Under the pieces are notes generated by a model. It did not search any database. It was not told where the DNA came from and was given only the letters and a program-made list of their open reading frames with translations. A DNA stretch of 31,375 nt from JALYIM01 sp040003205 (GTDB lineage Bacteria; Acidobacteriota; Terriglobia; Terriglobales; Acidobacteriaceae). The stretch lies in NCBI GenBank assembly GCA_040003205.1, contig JBDUDA010000007.1:1-31375 (forward strand). Reading direction: 5' to 3'. Positions 8,001 to 15,736 of the stretch are shown here, in pieces (position 1 is the first letter of the stretch; every line of letters begins with the position of its first letter). The translations under genes and the position numbers were made by a program.

Positions 8001-9104
8001 ATGAAGTTTCGATTCGGATTAATCTCTCTACTCTTGCTGGCTTGTGCATGGGCGCAAACATCTGCCCCGGCTCCAACGCCCCAGGAGAATCGGCCATCAA
8101 TGAAGTCGCCATCGGAAGCCGGACCTGCGCAGCAACCCCCGAGCGATGCAAAAGCCAGCAGCGTTCCGGCGGACGCGGCCGTGATTACGCTGGATGGTGT
8201 CTGTGACAACCCTCCGGCTGAGAAAAGCGCATCGTCGAATTGCAAAACGGTGGTGACGCGCGCCGAATTTGAAGATCTGATCAATGCGGCGGCTCCTAAC
8301 ATTCCGCCCACTGCCCGTCGCCAGCTCGCCACACGCTATGCCATGGGTCTGGCCATGGCCCAGCAAGCCCACGCCATGGGAGTCGACAAAGGTCCCAAAT
8401 TTGACGAGATGCTGAAGCTTGCACGCATGCAAGTCGCGGCCCAGCAGCTAAGCCAGGCCTTACAGGATAAAGCTGCTCAGATGTCCGACAAAGATATCGA
8501 AGACTATTACAAGGCCAACCCGGACGCATATCAGCAAGTCAGCCTTCAGCGGCTTTTCATTCCTTTATCTAAACAGGCTTCTGCCTCGAAAGTTAAATTA
8601 TCCCAAGCGCAGACAGCTAGCAGGAAGACAGCGGGCGATGCGGCTATGAAGGCCGAGGCAGAAGCGTTGCACAAACGCGCAGCCGCGGGGGAAGATTTCT
8701 CCAAGTTACAGGCTGAGGCATTCGTAGCCGCTGGGTATAAGACAACTCCTCCCTCTACCGAGCCAGAAAAAGTTCGTCGCAGTGCTTTACCGCCCACTCA
8801 ACTGTCCATTATGGATTTGAAACCGGGCGAAGTTTCGCAGGTTATGAGCGACGCTTCCGGTTACACAATTTATAAGCTGAAGGAAAAGGAAACGCTGCCT
8901 GTGGAAGGCGTCCGAGAAGAAATTCGAGCGACCTTGAAAACCCAGCGACTTCAGCAATCCATGCAGGCGTTGCAACAAACTGCCACTCCTACTTTAAACG
9001 ACGAGTATTTTGGGCCCGCAACTGCCGCAGGGCCACAGAGCCGGCCTGGCGCTGGAATGCAACCCGCTCCTCCCGCACGTCAGACGCTGCCATCTCCTAA
9101 GTGA
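8001..9104 (+). CDS. Secreted parvulin/SurA-like peptidyl-prolyl isomerase
   Basis: Exported folding factor of 367 aa. ATG 8001 is preferred because GGAGG sits 8 bases upstream and because it puts a clean signal peptide (FGLISLLLLACAWAQ) at the N-terminus; the frame is open another 49 codons upstream without supporting features. Residues ~20-65 are a Pro/Ala/Ser linker. A SurA_N-like helical domain follows (TRAEFEDLINAAAP, then QLATRYAMGLAMAQQAHAMG). A DKDIEDYYKANPDAYQQ segment leads into a parvulin-like region at ~175-300 with AGEDFSKLQAEAF and LKPGEVSQVM. The parvulin core is divergent, so chaperone rather than isomerase activity is possible. The stop overlaps the GTG of the next gene. Confidence 0.82.
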   Translation: MKFRFGLISLLLLACAWAQTSAPAPTPQENRPSMKSPSEAGPAQQPPSDAKASSVPADAAVITLDGVCDNPPAEKSASSNCKTVVTRAEFEDLINAAAPNIPPTARRQLATRYAMGLAMAQQAHAMGVDKGPKFDEMLKLARMQVAAQQLSQALQDKAAQMSDKDIEDYYKANPDAYQQVSLQRLFIPLSKQASASKVKLSQAQTASRKTAGDAAMKAEAEALHKRAAAGEDFSKLQAEAFVAAGYKTTPPSTEPEKVRRSALPPTQLSIMDLKPGEVSQVMSDASGYTIYKLKEKETLPVEGVREEIRATLKTQRLQQSMQALQQTATPTLNDEYFGPATAAGPQSRPGAGMQPAPPARQTLPSPK

Positions 9105-10204
9105 ACGAGAACGATAAAGACGATAGAGCCGCAGTCGTGGTCACCGGAATCTCCGGAGACCTGGGACTGCGGCTGCTTCCCCTGCTATCGAATTACCACG
9201 TAATCGGCGTCGACCTCCATCAGCCCAATACCCAACTACCCCTGGAATTCGTCCAAATGGATTTAGGCCGGGAAGAATCGTGCCGCGAGCTTTATCTTTT
9301 ACTCCGCGAAGCGCGCGCCGTGGCGGTAATCCATCTCGCGTTTGTGGTGGATCCGGTGCGAGCCGCAATTCTTGATCTTGATCGCATGTGGCAGATCAAT
9401 GTGGCAGGCACCGCTCGAGTGATGGAAGCAATCACCGAGGCAAATCGCAACGAAACCATTGTGGAGAAGTTTATTTTTCTCAGCAGCGCTTCCGCTTACG
9501 GATCTGATCTGGCCGAGCCGGTGAGCGAAGACTTCCCTCTCGGCGGACATAGTTTGCCATATGCTCTCCAAAAAATTGAAGCGGATAAAGTTGTGCAGCT
9601 TCGGGCGCCGTCGCTGCGGGGATGCAGCGCCTACATGCTTCGCCCGCACATTTTTGCGGGAGCAAGCATGAAGAATTATTTCATCGGAGTTTTTCGCGGC
9701 ACTCCAAACGGAAACGGTCAGTGGGCGCACAAACTGGAACAACAGGGCAAGAGGCTTCCCTGCGTGCTTCCATACGGGCAAAAGTATCTTGAACATCGCC
9801 TTCAGTTTGTCCACGTGGATGACGTCGCCCGCCTGATCGTGCATATCATCCTAAGGACCGATCCGGAATCGCAGCGCCTGACGCTACTGAATGTTGCGGG
9901 ACGCGGAGACGCGTTAACCGTTGCCCGCTGCGTGGAAGTCGCGAACGCAAAACTACATAGGGTCCCCGGAAAATGGGCATTGCGACTTATTCTGATGTTT
10001 ATGCGGAAGTCGGGGATTTCGGCAATTCCACCTGAGGCTCTCCCCTATATGACCGGACAATTCCTCGTGAACACGGCCCGATTGCAGACTTTTCTAGGAG
10101 CGGCTTATGAAGACGTTATTCGTTTCACTGTAGCCGACGCTTTCGCGGATTGCTTTCAACCTAGCCCCACGTCCACTCCGCGGACCGAAACTGACCAACA
10201 GTAA
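9101..10204 (+). CDS. NAD-dependent epimerase/dehydratase (extended SDR family)
   Basis: A 367-aa extended short-chain dehydrogenase. The Rossmann motif TGISGDLG (TGxxGxxG) is at about residues 15-22. An acidic residue follows in VIGVDLHQ, which fits NAD(H). The catalytic elements are LSSASAYG and YALQK (YxxxK). Residues ~190-260 should form the substrate cap, and FVHVDDVARLI is the usual post-cap motif. Members act on nucleotide sugars or other hydroxylated substrates; the sequence does not identify which. It starts with GTG at 9101, overlapping the foldase TGA by four bases (GTGA), so translation is coupled. It converges with menG, 15 bases away. Confidence 0.88.
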   Translation: MNENDKDDRAAVVVTGISGDLGLRLLPLLSNYHVIGVDLHQPNTQLPLEFVQMDLGREESCRELYLLLREARAVAVIHLAFVVDPVRAAILDLDRMWQINVAGTARVMEAITEANRNETIVEKFIFLSSASAYGSDLAEPVSEDFPLGGHSLPYALQKIEADKVVQLRAPSLRGCSAYMLRPHIFAGASMKNYFIGVFRGTPNGNGQWAHKLEQQGKRLPCVLPYGQKYLEHRLQFVHVDDVARLIVHIILRTDPESQRLTLLNVAGRGDALTVARCVEVANAKLHRVPGKWALRLILMFMRKSGISAIPPEALPYMTGQFLVNTARLQTFLGAAYEDVIRFTVADAFADCFQPSPTSTPRTETDQQ

Positions 10205-10219
10205 GCCGCGAAGGCTAAG

Positions 10220-10978
10220 CTACTTCTTCCCGCGATACAATCCCGCGATTCCAAATGTGTAAGGCGTCCAGGACACTTCCCTAAAGCCGGCGCTGCGCAT
10301 TCGCTGCAACATTTCTTTCGGGGGCGGAAAGCGCTGCACGGACGCGGGCAGATAAGAATATGGCCCCTTGACGCCCGAGACCAGCGTTCCGATCACTGGC
10401 AGCACATGCTTAAAATAGACGCGGTAGAGTCCTCCGACGACGCCGCCAGGTTCGCCAAAATCGAGGATTCCGAACTCGCCCCCCGGCCGCAACGCGCGAT
10501 GAATTTCTCGCAGGCCAGCATCGTAGTCAGATAAATTACGGAATCCGAACGCGGATGTAATTAGGTCGAAGCTGCTTTCTGCAAACGGAAGTTGCAGCGC
10601 GTCAGCTTCGACCCAGCCTAAGGCGGAGCCGCGGGATTTCGTACCCGCCAGTTGCAACATGGCGTGAGAGAAATCGGCACCCAGTATTTCGGCTGAGGAC
10701 TTTTCGGCTTTTCGGCGCAAAGCAAAAGTCATGTCGCCCGTGCCACAGCACAGATCAAGGATTCGCGCATGCGGTCGCGCAAGAATGTGAGCAAACTGGC
10801 GCGCGGTCCGGTTCCACCAGAGCCGGTCCACATTCATCGAGAGCACGTGGTTCAACAGATCGTAGCGGGGCGCTATCGCGGTGAACATTTCCCTGATAGC
10901 GCGAGCGGAGGTTTGGGGATCTTCCGACCCTTCGGGCGCCGCGCCGATTACTGCTTCAGACAGATCTCTTGTTGGCAT
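10220..10978 (-). CDS. menG: Demethylmenaquinone methyltransferase (MenG/UbiE)
   Basis: Class I SAM-dependent methyltransferase for the last C-methylation of menaquinone (UbiE if ubiquinone is made). Visible features are FTAIAPRYDLLNHVLSMNVD near the N-terminus, the SAM motif ILDLCCGTGDMTFAL, FDLITSAFGFRNLSDYD, and LRPGGEFGILDFGEP. These are the UbiE/COQ5 signatures in order. The C-terminus has SYLPASVQRFP, also typical. The start is uncertain: ATG 10978 gives 252 aa, and an in-frame GTG at 10999 adds seven residues. Neither has a strong ribosome site. It lies downstream of aroB on the same strand, so it shares that transcript or has a weak promoter in the 45-base gap. Confidence 0.93.
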   Translation of the reverse strand: MPTRDLSEAVIGAAPEGSEDPQTSARAIREMFTAIAPRYDLLNHVLSMNVDRLWWNRTARQFAHILARPHARILDLCCGTGDMTFALRRKAEKSSAEILGADFSHAMLQLAGTKSRGSALGWVEADALQLPFAESSFDLITSAFGFRNLSDYDAGLREIHRALRPGGEFGILDFGEPGGVVGGLYRVYFKHVLPVIGTLVSGVKGPYSYLPASVQRFPPPKEMLQRMRSAGFREVSWTPYTFGIAGLYRGKK

Positions 10979-11023
10979 TCGAAATCTTGCGCAGATCACA
11001 ATCTCGGGGTGAGCATGTTGCCA

Positions 11024-12148
11024 TTAGTTTTCCGTGGACATGGCGCGCAGAACGTCCAAGGCTTCTATGATGAATCTTTCGGGTACATCTTTCACAACTT
11101 CAACTTTGCCGATGTCTCTTGGAAGAACAAAGTGGACCACTCCATAGCTGGTTTTCTTGTCGGTTTGCAGCAGCCGAAGTATGTCGCGGCTGCGAACGTT
11201 CACCTTGGGCAGCGTTCCCAGCCCCAGTACGGCGGCGGCAATCTGATCGGCAGTCTCCCGCGGCAGAAATTTCAGCAAAGCGGCAATACGGCTAGCGGCG
11301 ATCATCCCCCATGCCACTGCCTCGCCGTGCAGGAAATGGCGGTACTCGGTTGCGGATTCAAGAGCATGACCGACTGTATGTCCGAAGTTTAAAAAGCGCC
11401 GCACGTTTAATTCACGTTCATCCTCCGACACTAACCCGGCCTTCAACTTTACCGACTCGGCTATCACCCATTCCAGTTTCGCAGGGTCGTTCCGTAATTC
11501 CTTCAAGCTAATCCGCTGCAACAAGCGGAACAGCTCTGGATTTCCAATCACTCCACACTTCAGTGACTCGTAAAGCCCAGCCTGAAATTCGCGGTCCGGT
11601 AAGGTGGCCAGAACTCCGGGATCGATCCAAACTGCGCGTGGCTGGTTGAAGGTTCCCACCAGATTCTTCCCCGTACGCAAGTTAACACCGGTTTTTCCGC
11701 CGATAGAAGCATCCACCTGAGCGAGCACGGTTGTAGGAATCTGCACGAAGTCCACACCGCGCATATAAAGTGAAGCTACAAGTCCAGCTATATCGCCTAC
11801 CACCCCGCCGCCGAATGCAAGAATCACGGCATTACGATCTGCGCCCGCACGCGTAAGCTTTTCCGCTAATTCTTCCACGGTGGCAAGTTTTTTATAGCGC
11901 TCGCCATCCGGCATTTCCACAAACTTCAAAGGCAAGCCGGCAGCGGCAAACGAATCGCTCAACCTTTTGCCCCAGCGGCGGCGCACGGGCGGTGTAGTGA
12001 TAGCAAAGGGGGGCCGCGTCTGCCCGTAAAGACCAACGAATCGTGCTCCCGCCTGCCGCAACAGCCCGTGCTGGATAACGGCTTCGTAGGGACGCGGGTC
12101 CACCTGCACCGTCACTGCGGCAGGAGGCTGCACAAGAGGGGAAGGCAT
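11024..12148 (-). CDS. aroB: 3-dehydroquinate synthase
   Basis: Second enzyme of the shikimate pathway, turning DAHP into 3-dehydroquinate with NAD and a divalent metal. At 374 aa it is normal length. Motifs in order: the NAD-site segment AFGGGVVGDIAGLVAS, the PTTVLAQVDASIGGKTGVN block with the catalytic Lys in GGKTG, NLVGTFNQP, the metal ligands in NFGHTVGHALE (His), and HGEAVAWGM. All are intact. The ATG at 12148 has GGAGG a few bases upstream, which settles the start. No other shikimate gene is nearby. The next gene, menG, follows after about 45 bases. Confidence 0.97.
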   Translation of the reverse strand: MPSPLVQPPAAVTVQVDPRPYEAVIQHGLLRQAGARFVGLYGQTRPPFAITTPPVRRRWGKRLSDSFAAAGLPLKFVEMPDGERYKKLATVEELAEKLTRAGADRNAVILAFGGGVVGDIAGLVASLYMRGVDFVQIPTTVLAQVDASIGGKTGVNLRTGKNLVGTFNQPRAVWIDPGVLATLPDREFQAGLYESLKCGVIGNPELFRLLQRISLKELRNDPAKLEWVIAESVKLKAGLVSEDERELNVRRFLNFGHTVGHALESATEYRHFLHGEAVAWGMIAASRIAALLKFLPRETADQIAAAVLGLGTLPKVNVRSRDILRLLQTDKKTSYGVVHFVLPRDIGKVEVVKDVPERFIIEALDVLRAMSTEN

Positions 12149-12200
12149 GAGCCTCCATCATAACGTAGAGATAATCGATCAGCTGAATTTCAGGGAGTTA

Positions 12201-13115
12201 CTACGACACTTCCGGTTGAGGGTGGAATTGCGAGGCAATCATCGAAGTCGCGAGTATTGCCCCTACTGTTGCCAGCGCCCACACGGTGGGCACTTCGTAG
12301 TATTTTGCCACTAACATTTTGCCGCCAATAAATATCAGCACCATCGCCAATCCGTAGTGCAGATAACGAAAGCGATCGAGCATTCCCGCCAGGGCAAAAT
12401 ACATTGCACGTAATCCCAGCATGGCGAAAACATTAGACGAGTACACTACGAAAGTATTCAAAGTAATTGCCAGGACCGCAGGAATGGAATCCACCGCAAA
12501 AAGCAGGTCCGTTGTTTCAACTACTAGTAAAACCAAAAAAAGTGGCGTCAGCATAAATTTTGGACGCCGCACATAAAAATTGTTGCCATGGTAATCGTCG
12601 CTGACGGGAAATATTTTACGAAAGAGTCTGAGCAGAGGATTCTTTTCCAGATCGATGGAGAGGTGCTGGTTGCTGAAGAGCCTCACGCCGCTGACGACAA
12701 GTAAGGCGCCAAAGACATAGGTGATCCAGTGAAATCTGTGGATTAACCCTACTCCCAGGACTATGAAGAGCCCGCGCAAAACCAGGGCGCCCAGAATTCC
12801 CCAGAACAGTACCTTGTGCTGGTGAGCGCCAAACACTTTGAAGTATTTGAAGATAAGGATAAAGACGAAAAGATTGTCCACACTGAGAGAGAGTTCGATC
12901 ACGTATCCGGTGACAAACTCCAGCGTGGTCTTCTGCCCTTGCCAGAAATACAGCAGGACGGCGAATGCAATCGCCATACCGATCCACACTGCGCTCCATG
13001 CGAATGCCTCGCCGACTTTTGCTTGAGCGCCCCGCTTCCGAAAAATAACGAGGTCTACCGCCAGCATGGTCAGCACGAATAAATTGAAACAAACCCACAG
13101 TGTTAGCCGGCTCAA
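12201..13115 (-). CDS. TerC family integral membrane protein
   Basis: A 304-aa TerC/Alx-type membrane protein with about eight hydrophobic segments. The two family motifs are present: SLSVDNLFVFILIF in helix 3 (about residues 76-89) and TTDLLFAVDSIPA in helix 6 (about 200-212), both with the acidic residues expected for ion binding. A charged cytoplasmic loop lies between them, around residues 150-185. TerC homologues have been linked to tellurite resistance and to manganese export or folding of exoenzymes; the substrate here is not certain. The start codon is TTG at 13115, supported by AAAGGAAA just upstream. It stands alone between aroB and the cyclase-like lipoprotein. Confidence 0.9.
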   Translation of the reverse strand: MSRLTLWVCFNLFVLTMLAVDLVIFRKRGAQAKVGEAFAWSAVWIGMAIAFAVLLYFWQGQKTTLEFVTGYVIELSLSVDNLFVFILIFKYFKVFGAHQHKVLFWGILGALVLRGLFIVLGVGLIHRFHWITYVFGALLVVSGVRLFSNQHLSIDLEKNPLLRLFRKIFPVSDDYHGNNFYVRRPKFMLTPLFLVLLVVETTDLLFAVDSIPAVLAITLNTFVVYSSNVFAMLGLRAMYFALAGMLDRFRYLHYGLAMVLIFIGGKMLVAKYYEVPTVWALATVGAILATSMIASQFHPQPEVS

Positions 13116-13234
13116 TCTTTTCCTTTAGAGATGTGAGTAGTCGCGGGCGACCGCAGACATGGAAAGAATAACGTTAAAACCCGTAGTCGCGAAAAATACT
13201 GGAGCGGTAAATGGAGATCAGTCGCGCGGCTCCA

Positions 13235-14230
13235 CTATTTGCGCTTATCGAGCTGGCTAGCCGTTTGCAGAATTACGTTGCCTACAATCTCCAGACTCTT
13301 GGGGCTTAGCTTATCCACTGTATCTTCGGGGGTGTGCCAGAAAACATTATTGTAGCCATAATCAAGGTCAATCAGGTCAGCGCACGGGACGCCGAGTTTC
13401 ATGAAGGGCAAATGGTCGTCATTGATTGCGTCTTTACGTCCAAAAAAATGTGACTGATAGCCACGACTCGTGGCCGCCTCATAAACCAGATCCTCAAGCC
13501 AGGGAGTGGAGTTCATGTCGCGCTCAATGTTCAGGTCAGCGTCCCCGATCATGTCCGCAAGCAGGAAGGCCTTCATCTTTTTTATGGTTCCGTCGTTCGA
13601 CCATTTCTCGGCCAAATGTCGTATTCCGTACAAGCTGTCGGCTTCCGACCAATGTTGCACGGCTTCCTCGGCATCGTCCCAGACCAGCCAGATGCTGTAA
13701 CCTTCGCGCTTTTTCCCTCGCAACTGATTTGCGATTTCAAGTAAAAGGGCGCTCGAGGATGCTCCGTCGTTCGCACCTACAAACGTCGTATTGCGTAATG
13801 GGTAATTCGTGTCGTAGTGGCTGGCGATCACGATGATGCCATCGCGTTTACCGGGAAACTTGGCCACCAGGTTGTGTACTGGGAACTTCCCTTCGGGCGT
13901 ATCCGCGGTGAACACATCGTCTTCCACTTCGATGCCCTTCAATCGGGATGCAAGATAGGCTTCGACTTTTTTGTGATTGGCGCTCCCGATTGGGCGCGGG
14001 CCGAAAGCAACAATATCCTTCACGTATTGCATCGCTCGCGCCGAATCGATCGACGGCGACGGCATGCCGATGTTCTCGGGTAGCGCCTTGTCTTCGGCGG
14101 CAGCAGGGGACGAAGAGGCCGGACTGAACGCTTCGGGAGATTTCTGCGCGCAGGCAGAAAGACTCAGCAGGAAACATAGGCAGATGCCAAAGAAATATCT
14201 GTCGGGACGTGAGAGTTTGAATATCTTCAT
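13235..14230 (-). CDS. Glutaminyl-peptide cyclotransferase-like M28 lipoprotein
   Basis: A 331-aa M28-fold zinc protein that looks more like glutaminyl cyclase, which forms N-terminal pyroglutamate, than an aminopeptidase. A lipobox (L24-S25-A26-C27) after a hydrophobic signal suggests lipid anchoring at the outer or inner membrane. Residues matching the animal cyclase pattern are HYD at 138-140, D155 in GANDGAS, E188-E189 in the DAEEA segment, HWSEADSLYGIRHLAEKW at 193-210, D226, the DDHLPF segment at 271-276, and W298-H299. These cover the single-zinc ligands (Asp, Glu, His) and the catalytic Glu and Asp. The HWS...DSLYGxRHLA stretch is what separates it from ordinary M28 peptidases. It is downstream of tatC on the same strand, 40 bases away. 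Confidence 0.85.
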   Translation of the reverse strand: MKIFKLSRPDRYFFGICLCFLLSLSACAQKSPEAFSPASSSPAAAEDKALPENIGMPSPSIDSARAMQYVKDIVAFGPRPIGSANHKKVEAYLASRLKGIEVEDDVFTADTPEGKFPVHNLVAKFPGKRDGIIVIASHYDTNYPLRNTTFVGANDGASSSALLLEIANQLRGKKREGYSIWLVWDDAEEAVQHWSEADSLYGIRHLAEKWSNDGTIKKMKAFLLADMIGDADLNIERDMNSTPWLEDLVYEAATSRGYQSHFFGRKDAINDDHLPFMKLGVPCADLIDLDYGYNNVFWHTPEDTVDKLSPKSLEIVGNVILQTASQLDKRK

Positions 14231-14270
14231 TGGAAATCGCAGAAATACTTTCTGTAGCGACGCCGCAATA

Positions 14271-15077
14271 CTATTTTGATTTGCGGGAGAGCCGCGCTTT
14301 CCGCTGTTTGGGATGCACCATCCAGGCGATACCGATACTGAACAAGTAGAGCCCTATCATGGGGGCCGCAAAGATGCACATGTTCAAAATATCGGCGGTC
14401 GGCGTGATAATGGCGGCGATGATGAAAATGACGAGCACCGAGTAACGAATGTTTCGCCACATCCAGCCCGCGCTCACTACCCCCATCAGCGCAAGAAAGA
14501 ACACCAGGATGGGCATCTCGAAAACTACGCCCAGTCCCAGGATGACAGTCATGAACAGGCTGGTGTATTCGCCGATCGTGATCATGGGCTGAAATTGCTT
14601 GCCATATCCGATCAGGAAGTCGAGCGCCGCGGGATACACCAGGCGGTAGCCAAAATACCCTCCCGCTTAAAACAGACCAATCGTGGAAAACATGAACGGA
14701 AACACATAGCGCTTCTCGTTGCGATAGAGCCCGGGAGAAATAAAAAGCCAAACCTGATAGAGCACGAATGGCGAAGCCACAAAAATTCCCGCCAGCAATC
14801 CAATTTTCAGAAAGAGATTGAACGGCTCGGTTGGGTTCAAATAAACCAGCCGGTCGCCGGGAAGCCCATTGCGCCGGAGCGCTTCCATAATTGGACGCTG
14901 CATGAGGTCGAAAATCTTGCCTGCATAATTCCAGCAGCCAAAAAATCCGATCACGATGGCGAGGATGGAATAAAAAAGCCGCTTGCGCAGCTCCTCGAGA
15001 TGTTCGAGGAATCCCATGGCGGGCATGGTTTCTTCTGTGGGTTCCGGCGATTGCAGATCGGCAGCGGCCTCAGACAT
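14271..15077 (-). pseudogene. tatC: TatC translocase subunit interrupted by an in-frame TAA
   Basis: TatC is the core receptor of the twin-arginine export system. The N-terminal 136 codons read EHLEELRKRL, the RPIMEALRRNGLP loop, FNLFLKIGLLAG and SPGLYRNEKRYV, all good TatC signatures. They are followed by a TAA (complement of 14667-14669) inside the third membrane helix. The same frame then continues without a shift for 131 more codons: GGYFGYRLVYPAALDFL, TSLFMTVILGLGVVFEMP and a final helix pair. The two halves together give ~267 residues, the normal TatC length. The stop is therefore a single-codon interruption, not a frameshift or gene end. Product from the first half alone lacks helices 3-6 and should not work. 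The start overlaps the tatB stop by 8 bases. Confidence 0.85.
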
Positions 15078-15507
15078 GCGATGCCTTATCCGTCACTTCT
15101 TCACCGGCGATTTCGTGAACAGGTTCGTCAGCACTACTGAGATGGATGATTTCAGATTCGGAATGGTTAACGTCAGAGGTAGCCTCTGAAAAACTTCCAA
15201 CTGGCGCCTCCAAAGCCGCAACCGCGACCGTTGGAGAAAGGGCTTCAAACGAAGCAGGCTCAGGCGAAAGCGGTAGCGTCGCTATTACGCCTTCCGGCGC
15301 CTCTATCGGCGGAAGTATCTGGCGATCTTTAAACTCCGCCTGTGATATTTCGGACTCGATCTGTGACCTGAATTCGTTGGACGCACGCCGGAACTCATTG
15401 AGCAATTTCCCAATCTGCCGCCCGATTTCGGGAAGCTTTTTGGGCCCGAAAACCAGCAAGGCCAACAGGAATAGAAAAATGGTTTCCGAGAAGCTCATCC
15501 CAAACAT
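15070..15507 (-). CDS. tatB: Tat translocase subunit TatB (TatA/B family)
   Basis: Single-pass membrane protein of 145 aa. It starts with a short hydrophobic helix (residues ~9-20), the hinge FGPKKLPEIG, an amphipathic helix (QIGKLLNEFRRASNEFRSQI), and a long acidic, Pro/Ala/Ser-rich tail. The Glu8 in MSFSE and the overall length resemble TatB more than TatA; TatA/B assignment by eye is not absolute. The start could instead be GTG 15519, which has GGAG 6 bases upstream, or ATG 15498. The stop overlaps the tatC start by 8 bases (ATGTCTGA), so the two subunits are coupled. No separate tatA is visible in the window. Confidence 0.85.
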   Translation of the reverse strand: MFGMSFSETIFLFLLALLVFGPKKLPEIGRQIGKLLNEFRRASNEFRSQIESEISQAEFKDRQILPPIEAPEGVIATLPLSPEPASFEALSPTVAVAALEAPVGSFSEATSDVNHSESEIIHLSSADEPVHEIAGEEVTDKASHV

Positions 15508-15675
15508 GATAACTGCCACAATGGACTCCGGCAATGCGCTTCAGCCGGCGCGGTCCGACGAGACGAAGAGCTGCGGACTTCTCATGGCTCCAAACGGGCA
15601 AGAAAGTGGCGATTCTGGGATGCTTTTTGGTAACTATTCGAGGGTCAGAGCCGTCTAAATAGAGCTGATTTCGCA

Positions 15676-15684
15676 TGGTATACT
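15676..15684 (+). promoter_or_regulatory. Extended -10 promoter for the S41 protease gene
   Basis: TGG followed by TATACT fits the extended -10 pattern (TGn plus a 5/6 hexamer). It lies about 50 bases before the start of the protease gene, in the gap that is divergent to tatB. No good -35 is present. Transcription would begin near 15691. Confidence 0.4.
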
Positions 15685-15736
15685 TTCGAAAAAGAGGTTC
15701 TCCGGCCTTTTTCTAAGCCCGAACCGAAGGAAACTG

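Noticed and set aside
14667..14669. Recoding of the tatC stop as selenocysteine or pyrrolysine
   Set aside because: The stop is TAA, while those systems use TGA and TAG.
14313..15140. 275-codon open frame on the plus strand opposite tatC
   Set aside because: It is antisense to clear TatC coding sequence and its translation is polar with no recognisable domain; it is a shadow frame.
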